A DNA stretch of 64,000 nucleotides from Caprella mutica (Eukaryota > Arthropoda > Malacostraca > Amphipoda > Caprellidae). The DNA lies in the NCBI GenBank assembly GCA_947561585.1, contig CANNZV010001123.1, forward strand, positions 204,276-268,275, given 5' to 3'. The notes under the pieces were generated by a model. It did no database searches. It saw only the letters and a list, made by a program, of their open reading frames with translations, and was not told the origin of the DNA. Shown here one piece after another: positions 50,791 to 62,648 of the stretch (its first letter is position 1; every line of letters begins with the position of its first letter). The position numbers and the translations under genes are program-made.

Positions 50791-50880
50791 ATGGATTTCC
50801 CGTTGAGTTTGAATCTTTTCAATCAAATAGTATGCATGTTACTGTACTAGAAAGATGAACTTGTAGACTCAATTGCAGTG

Positions 50881-51836
50881 CAGTCTGTACGCTTCATTTC
50901 CCTCTCTCCCCCCCCCCCCTGTCTCAATACTCTGGACTCACTGTGACTGTATCAGCTTGAGACAGAGACAGACTCCTCCTCTTCTTCAGTCTGTACGCTT
51001 CATTTCCCTCTCTCCCCCCCCCTGTCTCAATACTCTGGACTCACTATGACTGTATCAGCTTGAGACAGAGACAGACTCCTCCTCTTCTTCAGTCTGTACG
51101 CTTCATTTCCCTCTCTCTCTCCCCCCCCCTATCTCAATACTCTGGACTCACTATGACTGTATCAGCTTGAGACAGAGACAGACTCCTCCTCTTCTTCAGT
51201 CTGTACGCTTCATTTCCCTCTCCCCCCCCCTGTCTCAATACTCTGGACTCACTATGACTGTATCAGCTTGAGACAGAGACAGACTCCTCCTCTTCTTCAG
51301 TCTGTACGCTTCATTTCCCTCTCTCCCCCCCCTGTCTCAATACTCTGGACTCACTGTGACTGTATCAGCTTGAAACAGAGACAGACTCCTCCTCTTCTTC
51401 AGTCTGTACGCTTCATTTCCCTCTCTCCCCCCCCTGTCTCAATACTCTGGACTCACTATGACTGTATCAGCTTGAGACAGAGACAGACTCCTCCTCTTCT
51501 TCAGTCTGTACGCTTCATTTCCCTCTCTCCCCCCCCCTGTCTCAATACTCTGGACTCACTGTGACTGTATCAGCTTGAAACAGAGACAGACTCCTCCTCT
51601 TCTTCAGTCTGTACGCTTCATTTCCCTCTCTCCCCCCCCCTGTCTCAATACTCTGGACTCACTATGACTGTATCAGCTTGAGACAGAGACAGACTCCTCC
51701 TCTTCTTCAGTCTGTACGCTTCATTTCCCTCCCCCCCCCTGTCTCAATACTCTGGACTCACTATGACTGTATCAGCTTGAGACTGAGACAGACTCCTCCT
51801 CTTCTTCAGTCTGTACGCTTCATTTCCCTCCCCAGC
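50881..51836. repeat. ~103-bp array (9 full units) with variable C tract
   Basis: cagtctgtacgcttcatttc recurs at 50881, 50987, 51090, 51197, 51298, 51400, 51502, 51605, 51708 and 51807. Spacing varies from 99 to 107 bp, mainly from the length of a ctctcccccccc tract in each unit. The ORFs here are by-products. Confidence 0.97.
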
Positions 51837-52020
51837 AACTGCCTGCAAGAGGCCAATAAGTCTACGGGGCTTCACATCCCAATCCTCTTCCCCCGGGGGA
51901 CAGTCCCGCCTCCTCAGTCTCCCCACCAGCCTAATGCGACTGCTGGGGCGATGCCCCTGGTGCTGAGGCTCTATGGCGCTGCCACGGGGTGTGTACCGCG
52001 GAGCTGAGCCTCAGGGGATA
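51837..52020. other. GC-rich segment of unknown origin
   Basis: Sharply GC-rich compared with its surroundings, directly joined to the ~103-bp array and ending at AT-rich DNA after gagcctcaggggataaatta. It may be the tail of a retroelement; no domain is visible. Confidence 0.35.
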
Positions 52021-52551
52021 AATTATTATAATTAAAAATAGTGATGAACTATTATAAGTAATTACACATAAATTATTAAAGGGATAGTGTATTTACATTA
52101 ATTGGGGTAAGGTACGAGTTGTAGGAAATATTTTCGGGCACTTGACTAAATATATAATAATTATTACTTACCTAACTTATATTTTGACGTTAAATTTTAC
52201 TATTTATTGTTATAGGATCGAAAATGAGGAGCTGTCGATAACTCAGAAACTACCCTGTATTATTTCATTATACAGTATACCTAATTTAAAGGGGTGACCC
52301 TGTATATATGCATATAACTGACATGTTCGCCGCACAGCCAGGAATAACGCTGCGGTCAGTTTGTTTACCTAATCAGCTGTCTTTATAGTTTTTAAACAAT
52401 AACTGTACTGAACCTAAGTACACGCCAATTATAAAGATTATCTATTAAGTATAATATAAACCTAAATTTAAAACATATAAATTAATATAGTATAAATCAA
52501 AGTAAAACATGAATAGAAACACACAAACTAAGAGTGCAAAGTTAGCAATAT
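52021..52551. other. AT-rich unique sequence
   Basis: Includes MITE-like debris near 52130-52260 (cgaaaatgaggagctgtcga). No gene seen. Confidence 0.5.
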
Positions 52552-52561
52552 GTTGTACATG

Positions 52562-53051
52562 GGGTACGGTCATGAGCCCCCCCGGTCAAGAGCCCCCCCG
52601 GTCAAGAGCCCCCCCGGTCAAGAGCCCCCCCAGTCACGAGCCCCCCTAGGTCATAAGCCCCCCCGGCCACGAGCCCCCCCTCCATATTTTTTAAATCCTT
52701 ATTTACCTAGTTGAACAAATGAAGAACTAATGAGAGTTGCTAATGAGTTGCTAATGTAGTTTGTTGTATCCGCTAGTTTGTTGTACTGCACACTTCATGA
52801 TTGTTTAATGACCTGGCAGGGGGGTTCGGAGGCGGCACGCCCCCCGATATACATATATTTTATATCTAATCAGTAATGAACTACAAAAGTGTCAATAAGG
52901 ATTAAATAATATAAATAAAAAAGGATTTAAAAACAGGGGGGCTCGTGACCGGGGGGGGGGGGGGGGGGGGCTCATGACTGGGGGGGCTCTTGACCGGGGG
53001 GGCTTCTGATCGGGGGGGGCTCTTGACCAGGGGGGCTTATGACCTACACCC
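52562..53051 (-). mobile_element. C/G-rich foldback MITE, copy 2 (perfect 10-bp target duplication)
   Basis: Flanked by gttgtacatg at 52552-52561 and 53052-53061. Ends are gggtacggtcatgag and inverted gggtgtaggtcataag, followed by runs of cccccccggtcaagag and, on the other side, gggggctcatgaccg repeats. The core (52690-52930) is the reverse complement of copy 1, including the two 17-bp tttgttgtatccgctag-type units. No ORF of note. Confidence 0.92.
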
Positions 53052-53463
53052 GTTGTACATGCACTCTATCATTTGTAGTAACTGAGATGTTCACCAGCAG
53101 GTGGCGCTGTAGTGGAGAATTAATTAAACTTATTTTATTAAATAGAGCTTTAGAAAAAAAGGGAATATTTTATTCTATTGATAATGTCAACAAGAGAGAA
53201 AAGCTTGTTGAAAGGTTTACTGGCCCTTTACATTTCTAAAGGGCGTAGACTTTTTTTAAGTCTTTCCCCCTGACTTTTTGCTAAGCTCCTCCTACTTATT
53301 TCTCGAGAATATAAGAAAAAAACAATATAATTATTATTTATTTTAGTTAGGTACCATGGATACCAATTGAAATAAAATTACAATTATAATATCGTGTTTC
53401 TTATATGACCGAAGATGTGAAACTGACCGATCATTCGTAATTTGCCCTATAATGTCTATTCAG
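53052..53463. other. Sequence upstream of the INPP5E exons
   Basis: AT-rich. Contains MITE-like debris at 53350-53450 and the acceptor tgtctattcag at its end. The 66-codon ORF at 53039-53239 overlaps the foldback end and is not a gene. Confidence 0.5.
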
Positions 53464-53616
53464 GTACCCAAGAGTCGGGAGCAGAGCGCAAGTCGTGGGA
53501 GGTGAAACTGCAGTGTTGTTTGGGTCAGTCTTACGTACTCCTCACCTCTGAGGTGTTGGGAATATTACACCTCAATGTATTCATCAAAAGACATCAAAAG
53601 CTAATCCCAACTTATT
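53464..53616 (+). CDS. INPP5E: INPP5E segment A
   Basis: Starts after acceptor tgtctattcag with GT completing Gly (G-TQES). Reads TQESGAERKSWEVKLQ, then SYVLLTSEVLG, then LHLNVFIKR. After FIKR the family expects DLIWF(T/C)S, but the sequence gives HQKLIPTYC and a stop. The only phase-compatible donor (GTTAAT at 53617) would leave a 39-bp intron, shorter than usual. The 3' end is therefore uncertain. Confidence 0.6.
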
Positions 53617-53655
53617 GTTAATGGTTTGTATTTGTAATCATTGTCTCCCCATCAG

Positions 53656-53874
53656 TTCCTGAAGAAGATACCCACAGTCTGCGTCCTGGTACCTACTTCA
53701 AGACGAAGGGCGCTGTGGCTCTGTCCTTCCAACTCTTCGGCACAAAGTTCCTCTTCATCAACTCGCACCTCTTCGCCCACGAGGAGAAAAACGCGCAAAG
53801 GATTCAGAATGTACGCAACATTTCTGCTGCCTTGGACCTGCCTAAGAACCTCAACTTGAAGCACAAACATAAGG
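53656..53874 (+). CDS. INPP5E: INPP5E segment B
   Basis: Acceptor tctccccatcag, donor GTGAGG. Reads VPEEDTHSLRPGTYF, TKGAVALSFQLFGTKFLFIN, SHLFAHEEKN and ALDLPKNLNLKHKHK. It corresponds to the NKGAV/SHL core of 5-phosphatases. The closing G is completed by segment C to Asp. Confidence 0.85.
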
Positions 53875-54182
53875 GTGAGGAATGGAGTACTTTTTAACGT
53901 GGCAGGACATATTCAAACAATTCTGTAGTTCTATAACTTAGCTATTCAAATTCTTTATTGAAATGAAATGATGTTTACAGAGGAATAACTTCGAAGTAAA
54001 GATAGCTACATAAAAATGGAAATACACGAAAAGCTACATTTTGCTACTTCAAAATTATTAACATAAAATTCATAATTTCAAGCACATATATAAGTTCAGA
54101 GAACTTTTTGGGCTTCAAGTCACTATTGAAAATCTTATTTATTTTCCCCAAGTCATCATTCTAAAGGTTTATTTTGTTCCAG

Positions 54183-54483
54183 ACGTTACCAGGAGGTTTG
54201 ACTGCGTGCTCTGGCTCGGTGACTTTAACTTCCGTCTGGCGGCAAACAGAGACTATGTGCTGGAGAAACTGCAGAAGGGCATGTCCGATGACTGCGGCAT
54301 TGTGCCCCACTTGCTGCAGTGGGACCAGATGTCCATGGCAAGAACAAGGGGGACATCTTCCGAGAGTTTGAAGAGGGGACAATCAGTTTTGCCCCCACTT
54401 TCAAGTACAACCCTGGCACTGATGAGTACGACACGTCAAGCAAACAGAGAGTACCTTCCTACACAGACAGGATTCTCTTCAGG
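54183..54483 (+). CDS. INPP5E: INPP5E segment C with a 1-nt frameshift
   Basis: Acceptor tttattttgttccag, donor GTGAGT. The first part reads (D)[18 protein letters not shown]... to LLQWDQM. From about 54340 the family sequence continues one frame over as [34 protein letters not shown] and [12 protein letters not shown]. Length 301 nt with entry phase 2 and exit phase 0 only adds up if one base is missing. Confidence 0.85.
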
Positions 54484-54695
54484 GTGAGTATTGCTACAGA
54501 AACTTGGTGTGATATTCATGTAGGATGTACACAGTATCTAGCTATACTGTTATTTTTCCTAAGACTTTTTGATAAAAATAAGGTGATGAATTCTTCTACC
54601 CTGTCCAATTAGAGTTTTTGTTAGATATTGTAAAATTGTGGTATTTGAAATTTCAAACATTATCAATACCTTTCTCTGAATCTTTTACCCGTTAG

Positions 54696-54932
54696 TCCCC
54701 TCGGGCAAGCATCACCTGCGCAGACTACAACAGCAGCTCAATGTTCCGCACCTCCGACCACAAGCCGGTGTACGGTCTGTACCGCTGCAAGATTAAACCG
54801 GGCAAAGATGACGTGGTGCTGAATGCGGGTCACTTCAACCGGGACATTTACCTTGACGCAATAAAGAGGAGGAGGAAGCAGGTGGGCAGGAGGGAAGGGG
54901 AGGAGCAAGAGGAGGGGTGTGCTATGCAGTGA
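54696..54932 (+). CDS. INPP5E: INPP5E terminal exon D with CaaX box
   Basis: Acceptor ttttacccgttag, phase 0. Reads SPRASITCADYNSSSMFR, TSDHKPVYGLYRCKIKPGKD, AGHFNRDIYLDAIKRRRKQ and a charged tail ending CAMQ and TGA. SDHKPV is the catalytic C-terminal signature. The CaaX ending matches the prenylated terminus known for INPP5E. Confidence 0.9.
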   Translation, partial: SPRASITCADYNSSSMFRTSDHKPVYGLYRCKIKPGKDDVVLNAGHFNRDIYLDAIKRRRKQVGRREGEEQEEGCAMQ

Positions 54933-55033
54933 AAAAACCCTCAGAGATAATTAACATTGGTTGGCAGGACATTTTGCTGCCCCCACAATTTTTGTAGTGG
55001 GCATATTAACATAGCTACTCTGATGTATGTGTG

Positions 55034-56092
55034 TACTAGCGGATACAACAAACTAGCAAATACAACAAACTAATGGATACAAAAAACTAATGGATACAAC
55101 AAACTAATGGATACAACAAACTAATGGATGCAACAAACTAATGGATACAACAAACTAATGGATACAACAAACTAATGGATACAACAAACTAATGGATACA
55201 ACAAACTAATGGATACAACAAACTAATGGATACAACAAACTAATGGATGCAACAAACTAGCAAAAACATCAAACTAGCAAAAACAACAAACTAGCAAAAA
55301 CAACAAACTAGCAAAAACAACAAACTAGCAAAAACAACAAACTAGCAAAAACAACAAACTAGCAAAAACAACAAAATAGCAAAAACAACAAAATAGCAAA
55401 AACAACAAACTAGCAAAAACAACAAACTAGCAAAAACAACAAACTAGCAAAAACAACAAACTAGCAAAAACAACAAACTAGCAAAAACAACAAACTAGCA
55501 AAAACAACAAACTAGCAAAAACAACAAACTAGCAAAAACAACAAACTAGCATAAACAACAAACTAGCAAAAACAACAAACTAGCAAAAACAACAAACTAG
55601 CAAAAACAACAAACTAGCAAAAACAACAAACTAGCAAAAACAACAAACTAGCAAAAACAACAAACTAGCATAAACAACAAACTAGCAAAAACAACAAACT
55701 AGCAAAAACAACAAACTAGCAAAAACAACAAACTAGCAAAAACAACAAACTAGTGAATACAACAAACTAGTGAATACAACAAACTAGTGAATACAACAAA
55801 CTAGTGAATACAATAAACTAGTGAACACAATAAACTAGTGAACACAATAAACTAGTGAACACAATAAACTAGTGAACACAATAAACTAGTGAACACAATA
55901 AACTAGTGAACACAATAAACTAGTGAACACAATAAACTAGTGAACACAATAAACTAGTGAACACAATAAACTAGTGAACACAATAAACTAGTGAACACAA
56001 TAAACTAGTGAACACAATGAACTAGTGAATACAATAAACTAGTGAACACAATAAACTAGTGAACACAATAAACTAGTGAACACAACAAACTA
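55034..56092. repeat. 17-bp array (about 62 units) in four blocks
   Basis: Units read acaacaaactaatggat (left), then acaacaaactagcaaaa, then acaacaaactagtgaat, then acaataaactagtgaac. Each variant forms its own block. The first unit (actagcggatacaacaaact) is nearly the dimer found inside the foldback MITEs at 3050-3090 and 52755-52790. Confidence 0.97.
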
Positions 56093-58381
56093 CAACCCAC
56101 TTTACGCCTCTTCAATTAATCACGGTTAAATGAATGGAAAGCAAATTTGCAGACTATACTAGCGTTTCTGCCGCCTTCCATTCATTTAACCGTGAAGAGG
56201 CGTTAACTGGGCTGTAAAAACGCGTCGTTTTTTTCTGCTGGTATAGAATGGGTCTTAGATGGTGAAGTTGAACACCCACTTGCCGAGTACTGTGAGTGTC
56301 CCTGTAGAATGTAGATAGCACACTAATGCATGTAGTTTGAAATGTAGAGAATTTTCTAAAGATTTTAGTGAGGAAATTAGAACAAATTTGCTTTTACTAA
56401 TAAAATAGAATAAATAATGAGCATCATATCAAACTTTTAGTGTTCTTTCGAAATATTTTCCGCTCCAATTATTTCAAATAATAAAAGCAATTTAGAATAA
56501 TCAAGTTGCAATTTTCTGTTCGGGTAATTCTGAGTTATTGGACAGTTATGCATTTTCGAACATACAAAAAAATATCAATTTATAACTTTTGTAAGTTGAT
56601 CGGAAATGTGGAACTGTCCAATTACTCGTGACTTACCCTTAATTGAAATAGTCCGTTATTCAAACCACATCCAAGAGGTAATTTCTCGTGTGTCTTCCTC
56701 TACGAAGTCCCTTTTCTCAAACTCTTTGTGAAGAATTAGACAATATTTAGAGACTTGGTAGCACGGCAAGAAAAGACATCAATAATAAATAGGAAAAAAA
56801 TACTTTGGTTTCTTTTACTCTTACCAGAATGTGTCTGTCCCCATTGGCTCTATCCTGAAGATGTCTGTGGTGAATGGAAGAGAAGGGGTGGCGTCCCTTG
56901 GGCCCCGAACTGTTGTTATTTGGATTATGGATTGTCTTTTTTTATTTTTACCGTGTTTATCATTTTTTTAACGCTACTTGCAGTTTTAGAGGATAGCGCT
57001 AGGGTTATGCTCTTCAACTACGAGGTCATAGATTTACTATCACCTCTTCATTTTCCTCTAAGATTTTTGTGTTAGGTAGACTCGTATAGGCTTCATTTAC
57101 TGTCACCTCTTCATTTTCCTCTTACATCCATGAGTGCAGTCACCGGTGCTCGTGTCCCTTTTCGTCACATTCCTTGGGAAGTGACTGCATTCACGGAGTA
57201 GCTTTTCTGTATCCATGAGCATTGTCACTGACGGGGATAATTGTCTTTGTTCATGGGGCCACTTTCCTCTCTGACTGCTTCTTCCAGTCCCTTGTACTTA
57301 ATTTCCTTTTGACGTCAGCGATATGGCCTTTGGTTCCAAAGTTGACATTTAAAGTTTTTTGGTATTATGCAGAGACGCTTGGCTGTTCACACTGCGAGCG
57401 GAGTGGCGCTGCAAACAAACAGTAATATTAATGACGCTCCGCTCTTCTCCGCTCTCCTTGTAGTGTGTACGTGCCCTTAGTGGATTCTTCCGTCAGTGAG
57501 TGTGAGTGTGCTGATACGCAATTAATTCTTAGCTTAATGTGTTTAATTGTTCCTCAAGAGGTTAAACCAATTATGAATAAAATCTTGTTGCATTAGTTTC
57601 AATAATAAATACAATCTTGTTGTATTAGTTTCAATAATAAATAAAATTTTGCTACATTAATTTCACGATAAACAACAAAACATGTTGCATCAGTTTCACA
57701 ATAAATAGTTACGTCTTAGACAATAAAAGTCAAAGAATTTCAGTAACTCAAATCAATTAGTTATTTAATTATGTTCAAATATTTCAAACTAAAATGTGCC
57801 TCTCAGGCTCATTGATCGTTACATGGTTGTATAGTTTTTTTTAACTTGTCAATGAAAGATGAACGCACAGTGAAAATTTTCTTTACATAAAATTAGAATA
57901 CTTTTATATCCAGTTCGATATTTTTTTATAGAGTAAAATATTTTTTGATAGACTAAAATATATTGTTAAAATATTTTATCGTGCCAATTTTCCCAGTGCA
58001 ATTTTCCCATTTTCAATTTTCCCATTTTCAATTTTCCGCGCACGAAGGGTTACAATCTGGAGGGGATAGTACCTTTATAAATAACTATTCAGCAACTTGT
58101 ACTCTTTTGGTCACTGGTTACTTGGATCTGATCTCCATGAACATAAAGTCTGTAATAGTCACTGTGAAAACAGATTAATTGAAAACTGAAAAACAAATTA
58201 CCAAAGTTACTCATGAAATATTTTCTATACCAGGTAATGTAAGTGCGATACATGACCCAACACCTATATTTGACTTGTTGTAACTCTGAGGCGTAATAAG
58301 AGCGGGGTACGCCTGTAGTCAATATCTGCTGGTAATGTTTTTCAATACAATATTTCAGTCGTGGCCAAGGAATCTATTCGG

Positions 58382-58520
58382 CCGATACAGGACGCAGTGG
58401 AATTAGCCCCAAAGCGGTCAGTTTGGCTCCCACGCTGCGCTCTCGCTGCTCCCTGGCTGCCAGAGTGACTTGTCCGATCGAGTTGACCGCTGCTTCGAAC
58501 CTGCTCCTATTTCCAATTGG
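58382..58520 (-). repeat. Dispersed segment with conserved open frame (copy 2)
   Basis: Counterpart of 11037-11175 inside block B. The frame RSRFEAAVNSIGQVTLAARE is open, differing from copy A by Lys to Asn. Confidence 0.6.
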
Positions 58521-59163
58521 GTTCTCACGACCATAACACTTTAACGAGTAGGTTTTATCTTCCTCCAATTCGAACAGATTTGAAGGGAAATTTTACTATT
58601 TTTTGGTCCATAGAACAGTACAACAAACTTTCTACTTTATAACAGAGCCAATTACGGATTTTAATTTGAGAAACTTTTCATAGATTATTGTTCTAGTGAA
58701 AATAATTCTTGTTTTTTCAGTGTTTATAAATTAGGTTTCACAAGTTTTAAATTTCATGGAACTTTGTTTGTATTTTTCGAAAAAGAAATAAGCTTAAATA
58801 TGTAAATAAAAATAAAAGTCTTCTTCAACATCAGTACTGTACATAGATCACTAATTCTTTGTTTAACACAGTGAGTGCTAAGTGTACCATATATGGTACA
58901 CCTCAAACTTCCTAAAATAAACACCACTATTGGTACACATCCTGAATATTATTAATTCTTAATGGTTATAATTTCGTTATTATTCCCCTATTTTTAATGA
59001 ATAAAATGATAAGTTTTTTCAAGAAATTTCAAATTAAACACCATCAAAGCGGATATTTTTATTAATTAAGAACAACCCTTTAACAAATTAGTTCATAAAT
59101 CAAACATCAGAAATGTGCCACACACAAGGAATACATGTCAAATAAAATATAGCACTCAGTGTA

Positions 59164-61330
59164 CTAACGTTAAATAGAGACAAAATAAGAAAATAATCAC
59201 CTAGATATCCCTCAGTGTCGCTTGTGTCACCCCTGATCTATAGTCTCCTAACCTCACCAACAACAGTACATAGATCACTTATGTTATTGCTAACGTTAAA
59301 TAGAGACAAAATAAGAAAATAATCACCTAGATATCCCTCAGTGTCGCTTGTGTCACCCCTGATCTATAGTCTCCTAACCTCACCAACAACAGTACATAGA
59401 TCACTTATGTTATTGCTAACGTTAAATAGAGACAAAATAAGAAAATAATCACCTAGATATCCCTCAGTGTCGCTTGTGTCACCCCTGATCTATAGTCTCC
59501 TAACCTCACCAACAACAGTACATAGATCACTTATGTTATTGCTAACGTTAAATAGAGACAAAATAAGAAAATAATCACCTAGATATCCCTTAGTGTCGCT
59601 TGTGTCACCCCTGATCTATAGTCTCCTAACCTCACCAACAACAGTACATAGATCACTTATGTTATTGCTAACGTTAAATAGAGACAAAATAAGAAAATAA
59701 TCACCTATATATCCCTCAGTGTCGCTTGTGTCACCCCTGATCTATAGTCTCCTAACCTCACCAACAACAGTACATAGATCACTTATGTTATTGCTAACGT
59801 TAAATAGAGACAAAATAAGAAAATAATCACCTAGATATCCCTCAGTGTCGCTTGTGTCACCCCTGATCTATAGTCTCCTAACCTCACCAACAACAGTACA
59901 TAGATCACTTATGTTATTGCTAACGTTAAATAGAGACAAAATAAGAAAATAATCACCTAGATATCCCTCAGTGTCGCTTGTGTCACCCCTGATCTATAGT
60001 CTCCTAACCTCACCAACAACAGTACATAGATCACTTATGTTATTGCTAACGTTAAATAGAGACAAAATAAGAAAATAATCACCTAGATATCCCTTAGTGT
60101 CGCTTGTGTCACCCCTGATCTATAGTCTCCTAACCTCACCAACAACAGTACATAGATCACTTATGTTATTGCTAACGTTAAATAGAGACAAAATAAGAAA
60201 ATAATCACCTATATATCCCTCAGTGTCGCTTGTGTCACCCCTGATCTATAGTCTCCTAACCTCACCAACAACAGTACATAGATCACTTATGTTATTGCTA
60301 ACGTTAAATAGAGACAAAATAAGAAAATAATCACCTAGATATCCCTCAGTGTCGCTTGTGTCACCCCTGATCTATAGTCTCCTAACCTCACCAACAACAG
60401 TACATAGATCACTTATGTTATTGCTAACGTTAAATAGAGACAAAATAAGAAAATAATCACCTAGATATCCCTCAGTGTCGCTTGTGTCACCCCTGATCTA
60501 TAGTCTCCTAACCTCACCAACAACAGTACATAGATCACTTATGTTATTGCTAACGTTAAATAGAGACAAAATAAGAAAATAATCACCTAGATATCCCTCA
60601 GTGTCGCTTGTGTCACCCCTGATCTATAGTCTCCTAACCTCACCAACAACAGTACATAGATCACTTATGTTATTGCTAACGTTAAATAGAGACAAAATAA
60701 GAAAATAATCACCTAGATATCCCTCAGTGTCGCTTGTGTCACCCCTGATCTATAGTCTCCTAACCTCACCAACAACAGTACATAGATCACTTATGTTATT
60801 GCTAACGTTAAATAGAGACAAAATAAGAAAATAATCACCTAGATATCCCTCAGTGTCGCTTGTGTCACCCCTGATCTATAGTCTCCTAACCTCAACAACA
60901 ACAGTACATAGATCACTTATGTTATTGCTAACGTTAAATAGAGACAAAATAAGAAAATAATCACCTAGATATCCCTCAGTGTCGCTTGTGTCACCCCTGA
61001 TCTATAGTCTCCTAACCTCACCAACAACAGTACATAGATCACTTATGTTATTGCTAACGTTAAATAGAGACAAAATAAGAAAATAATCACCTAGATATCC
61101 CTCAGTGTCGCTTGTGTCACCCCTGATCTATAGTCTCCTAACCTCACCAACAACAGTACATAGATCACTTATGTTATTGCTAACGTTAAATAGAGACAAA
61201 ATAAGAAAATAATCACCTAGATATCCCTCAGTGTCGCTTGTGTCACCCCTGATCTATAGTCTCCTAACCTCAACAACAACAGTACATAGATCACTTATGT
61301 TATTGCTAACGTTAAATAGAGACAAAATAA
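59164..61330. repeat. 126-bp satellite, 17 units (copy B)
   Basis: aacgttaaatagagac recurs from 59166 to 61308, exactly 17 x 126 bp. Variants ccctta/cctata occur in paired units about 504 bp apart (near 59585/59705 and 60090/60210), which indicates duplication of a four-unit block. Confidence 0.98.
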
Positions 61331-62648
61331 GGAAATAAGTACTTTTATAATCTAACTAATCATCTTAAAATTATTGAATCAGAATATATGCCCAAAATAG
61401 AGATATGAACATTTTATTATATTTAAATGTAATCAATTGAAATCAAAGCAATATTATGTTAAACATGACTAAATGTTAATTATTTAAAACTACTAATGGC
61501 TAAAGTTGATTAAGTATAAGCAAAATACACCTACAGGATTTCTACATGTCAGAAAATTAGAAACTTCTGAAGATTTTCATGACAATTTCACCCATGGACT
61601 TCATAGTTATTCCTGTGGGAAGAAGAAGAGCTTTTATTCTAATTATTTCAACAAATTATATTTAGAATCATTAAATTCATGCAGCTAAACACCAAATTGT
61701 TAGAATTAAAGTTAAGATGCACACTAGAGAAATGTTTTCTCTGCTAATTTTATTCACTCACCAAACAGAGTTTCAATTATCACCATTCGTCTTCATCCAC
61801 CGCTGTAAGTAAATAAAAGTGAGATGAGACAGTGAAGTAGCATTTATTAGTTTAACATAAAAAACACTATGTTCACTCTGTTATTCTCCATACCTATAAC
61901 TGTAACTATCAACTTACTCTATTTTTGCCTCATTTGACTAGTTTCAAAATTTCTTTCACCGGCTTGAACGTTAACTGTAAATTTACCCCACTACCAGCAT
62001 CTTATGTGTTCAATTTCACTGCGACTTGTGCCTATTTGAGTGAAGATACCTACTTATCTAATTTTTGTTTGGTAGAAAATAGATACCTATTTTTTTCTTT
62101 GCATTGTATGGAGATATTTTTAGTATTTTCACCAACTTGAACGGTAACATGTCAATTGACCCTATTATTTGTGCACTTGGATGTTCTACTCTCAGTGCAT
62201 GTAGTGCATGATTTTTCAGTGCATGATTGAGTGCATGATTTTTGTTTTTAAATATTTCACTGGGTTGAACGATAACATCAATATACCCAAGTATTTCTGC
62301 CTGAAATACCTTGCCCTGTCACCAATGTTTTCTCAATGTGTATCCGATGTGTAGCTCGATTAGTGATAAAGGTCTTTTCGGCAAACTTGTGCTTGCAAAT
62401 AAGCAGAATGATTTGCTTTGGACTGGCTATATGTTTTTCTCTGTGCTCTCTCAGTTTCGCATAGCATTTTTGTGTTACATATGTCTTCATATCATCGGTG
62501 TTTTGTATTTGAATCGTAATTTTTTTAATTATGCTCAATGATTGACTTGTTTATCAGTGATGATGTTGACATTGACTACCTCAATTTATTATAGCCCGAT
62601 TTGTATGAAGATAGCGATCGATCCAGTCAATTACTTGATATAGACTTA
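61331..62648. other. AT-rich part of block B, no gene seen
   Basis: Counterpart of 12481-13786. Short ORFs only. Confidence 0.5.

Larger units (their letters stand above)
53464..54932 (+). pseudogene. INPP5E: INPP5E-like inositol polyphosphate 5-phosphatase, 3' part, with lesions
   Basis: Four exon segments encode the catalytic domain and C-terminus of the 72-kDa 5-phosphatase (INPP5E), a membrane and ciliary enzyme that removes the 5-phosphate from phosphoinositides. Visible motifs: (G)[56 protein letters not shown] and a C-terminal CAMQ CaaX box for prenylation. Upstream exons (ITWN-type start of the domain and N-terminus) are not in the window. Two lesions are present: the end of the first exon lacks the expected DLIWF-type segment and a usable donor, and the third exon changes frame near 54333-54345. 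It is therefore a pseudogene or an assembly-damaged real gene; codons elsewhere look conserved. Confidence 0.8.
56096..62648 (+). repeat. Duplicated block, copy B (6.55 kb)
   Basis: Near-identical counterpart of 8813-13786 in the same orientation. It begins at cccactttacgcc inside the palindrome and ends at the first 25-bp unit. Main differences are the 126-bp satellite (17 versus 5 units) and a few small indels (for example an extra aataataaatacaatcttgt segment near 57605 and an extra tttcagtgcatgat near 62215). The ORF at 56755-57075 (106 codons, TTG start) is intact here but frameshifted in copy A, and is not convincing as a gene. Confidence 0.92.

Noticed and set aside
53652..54443. Minus-strand and other-frame ORFs across INPP5E exons
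   Set aside because: They lack conserved motifs; the plus-strand frames carry the 5-phosphatase signatures.
56755..57075. 106-codon ORF with hydrophobic segments as a membrane protein gene
   Set aside because: Begins at TTG, lies in a dispersed repeat, is frameshifted in copy A and only partly present at 3306-3765; no domain recognised.
61925..62140. 71-codon ORF present in both duplicated blocks
   Set aside because: Conservation between recent duplicates is not evidence of coding; no domain, no splice signals.
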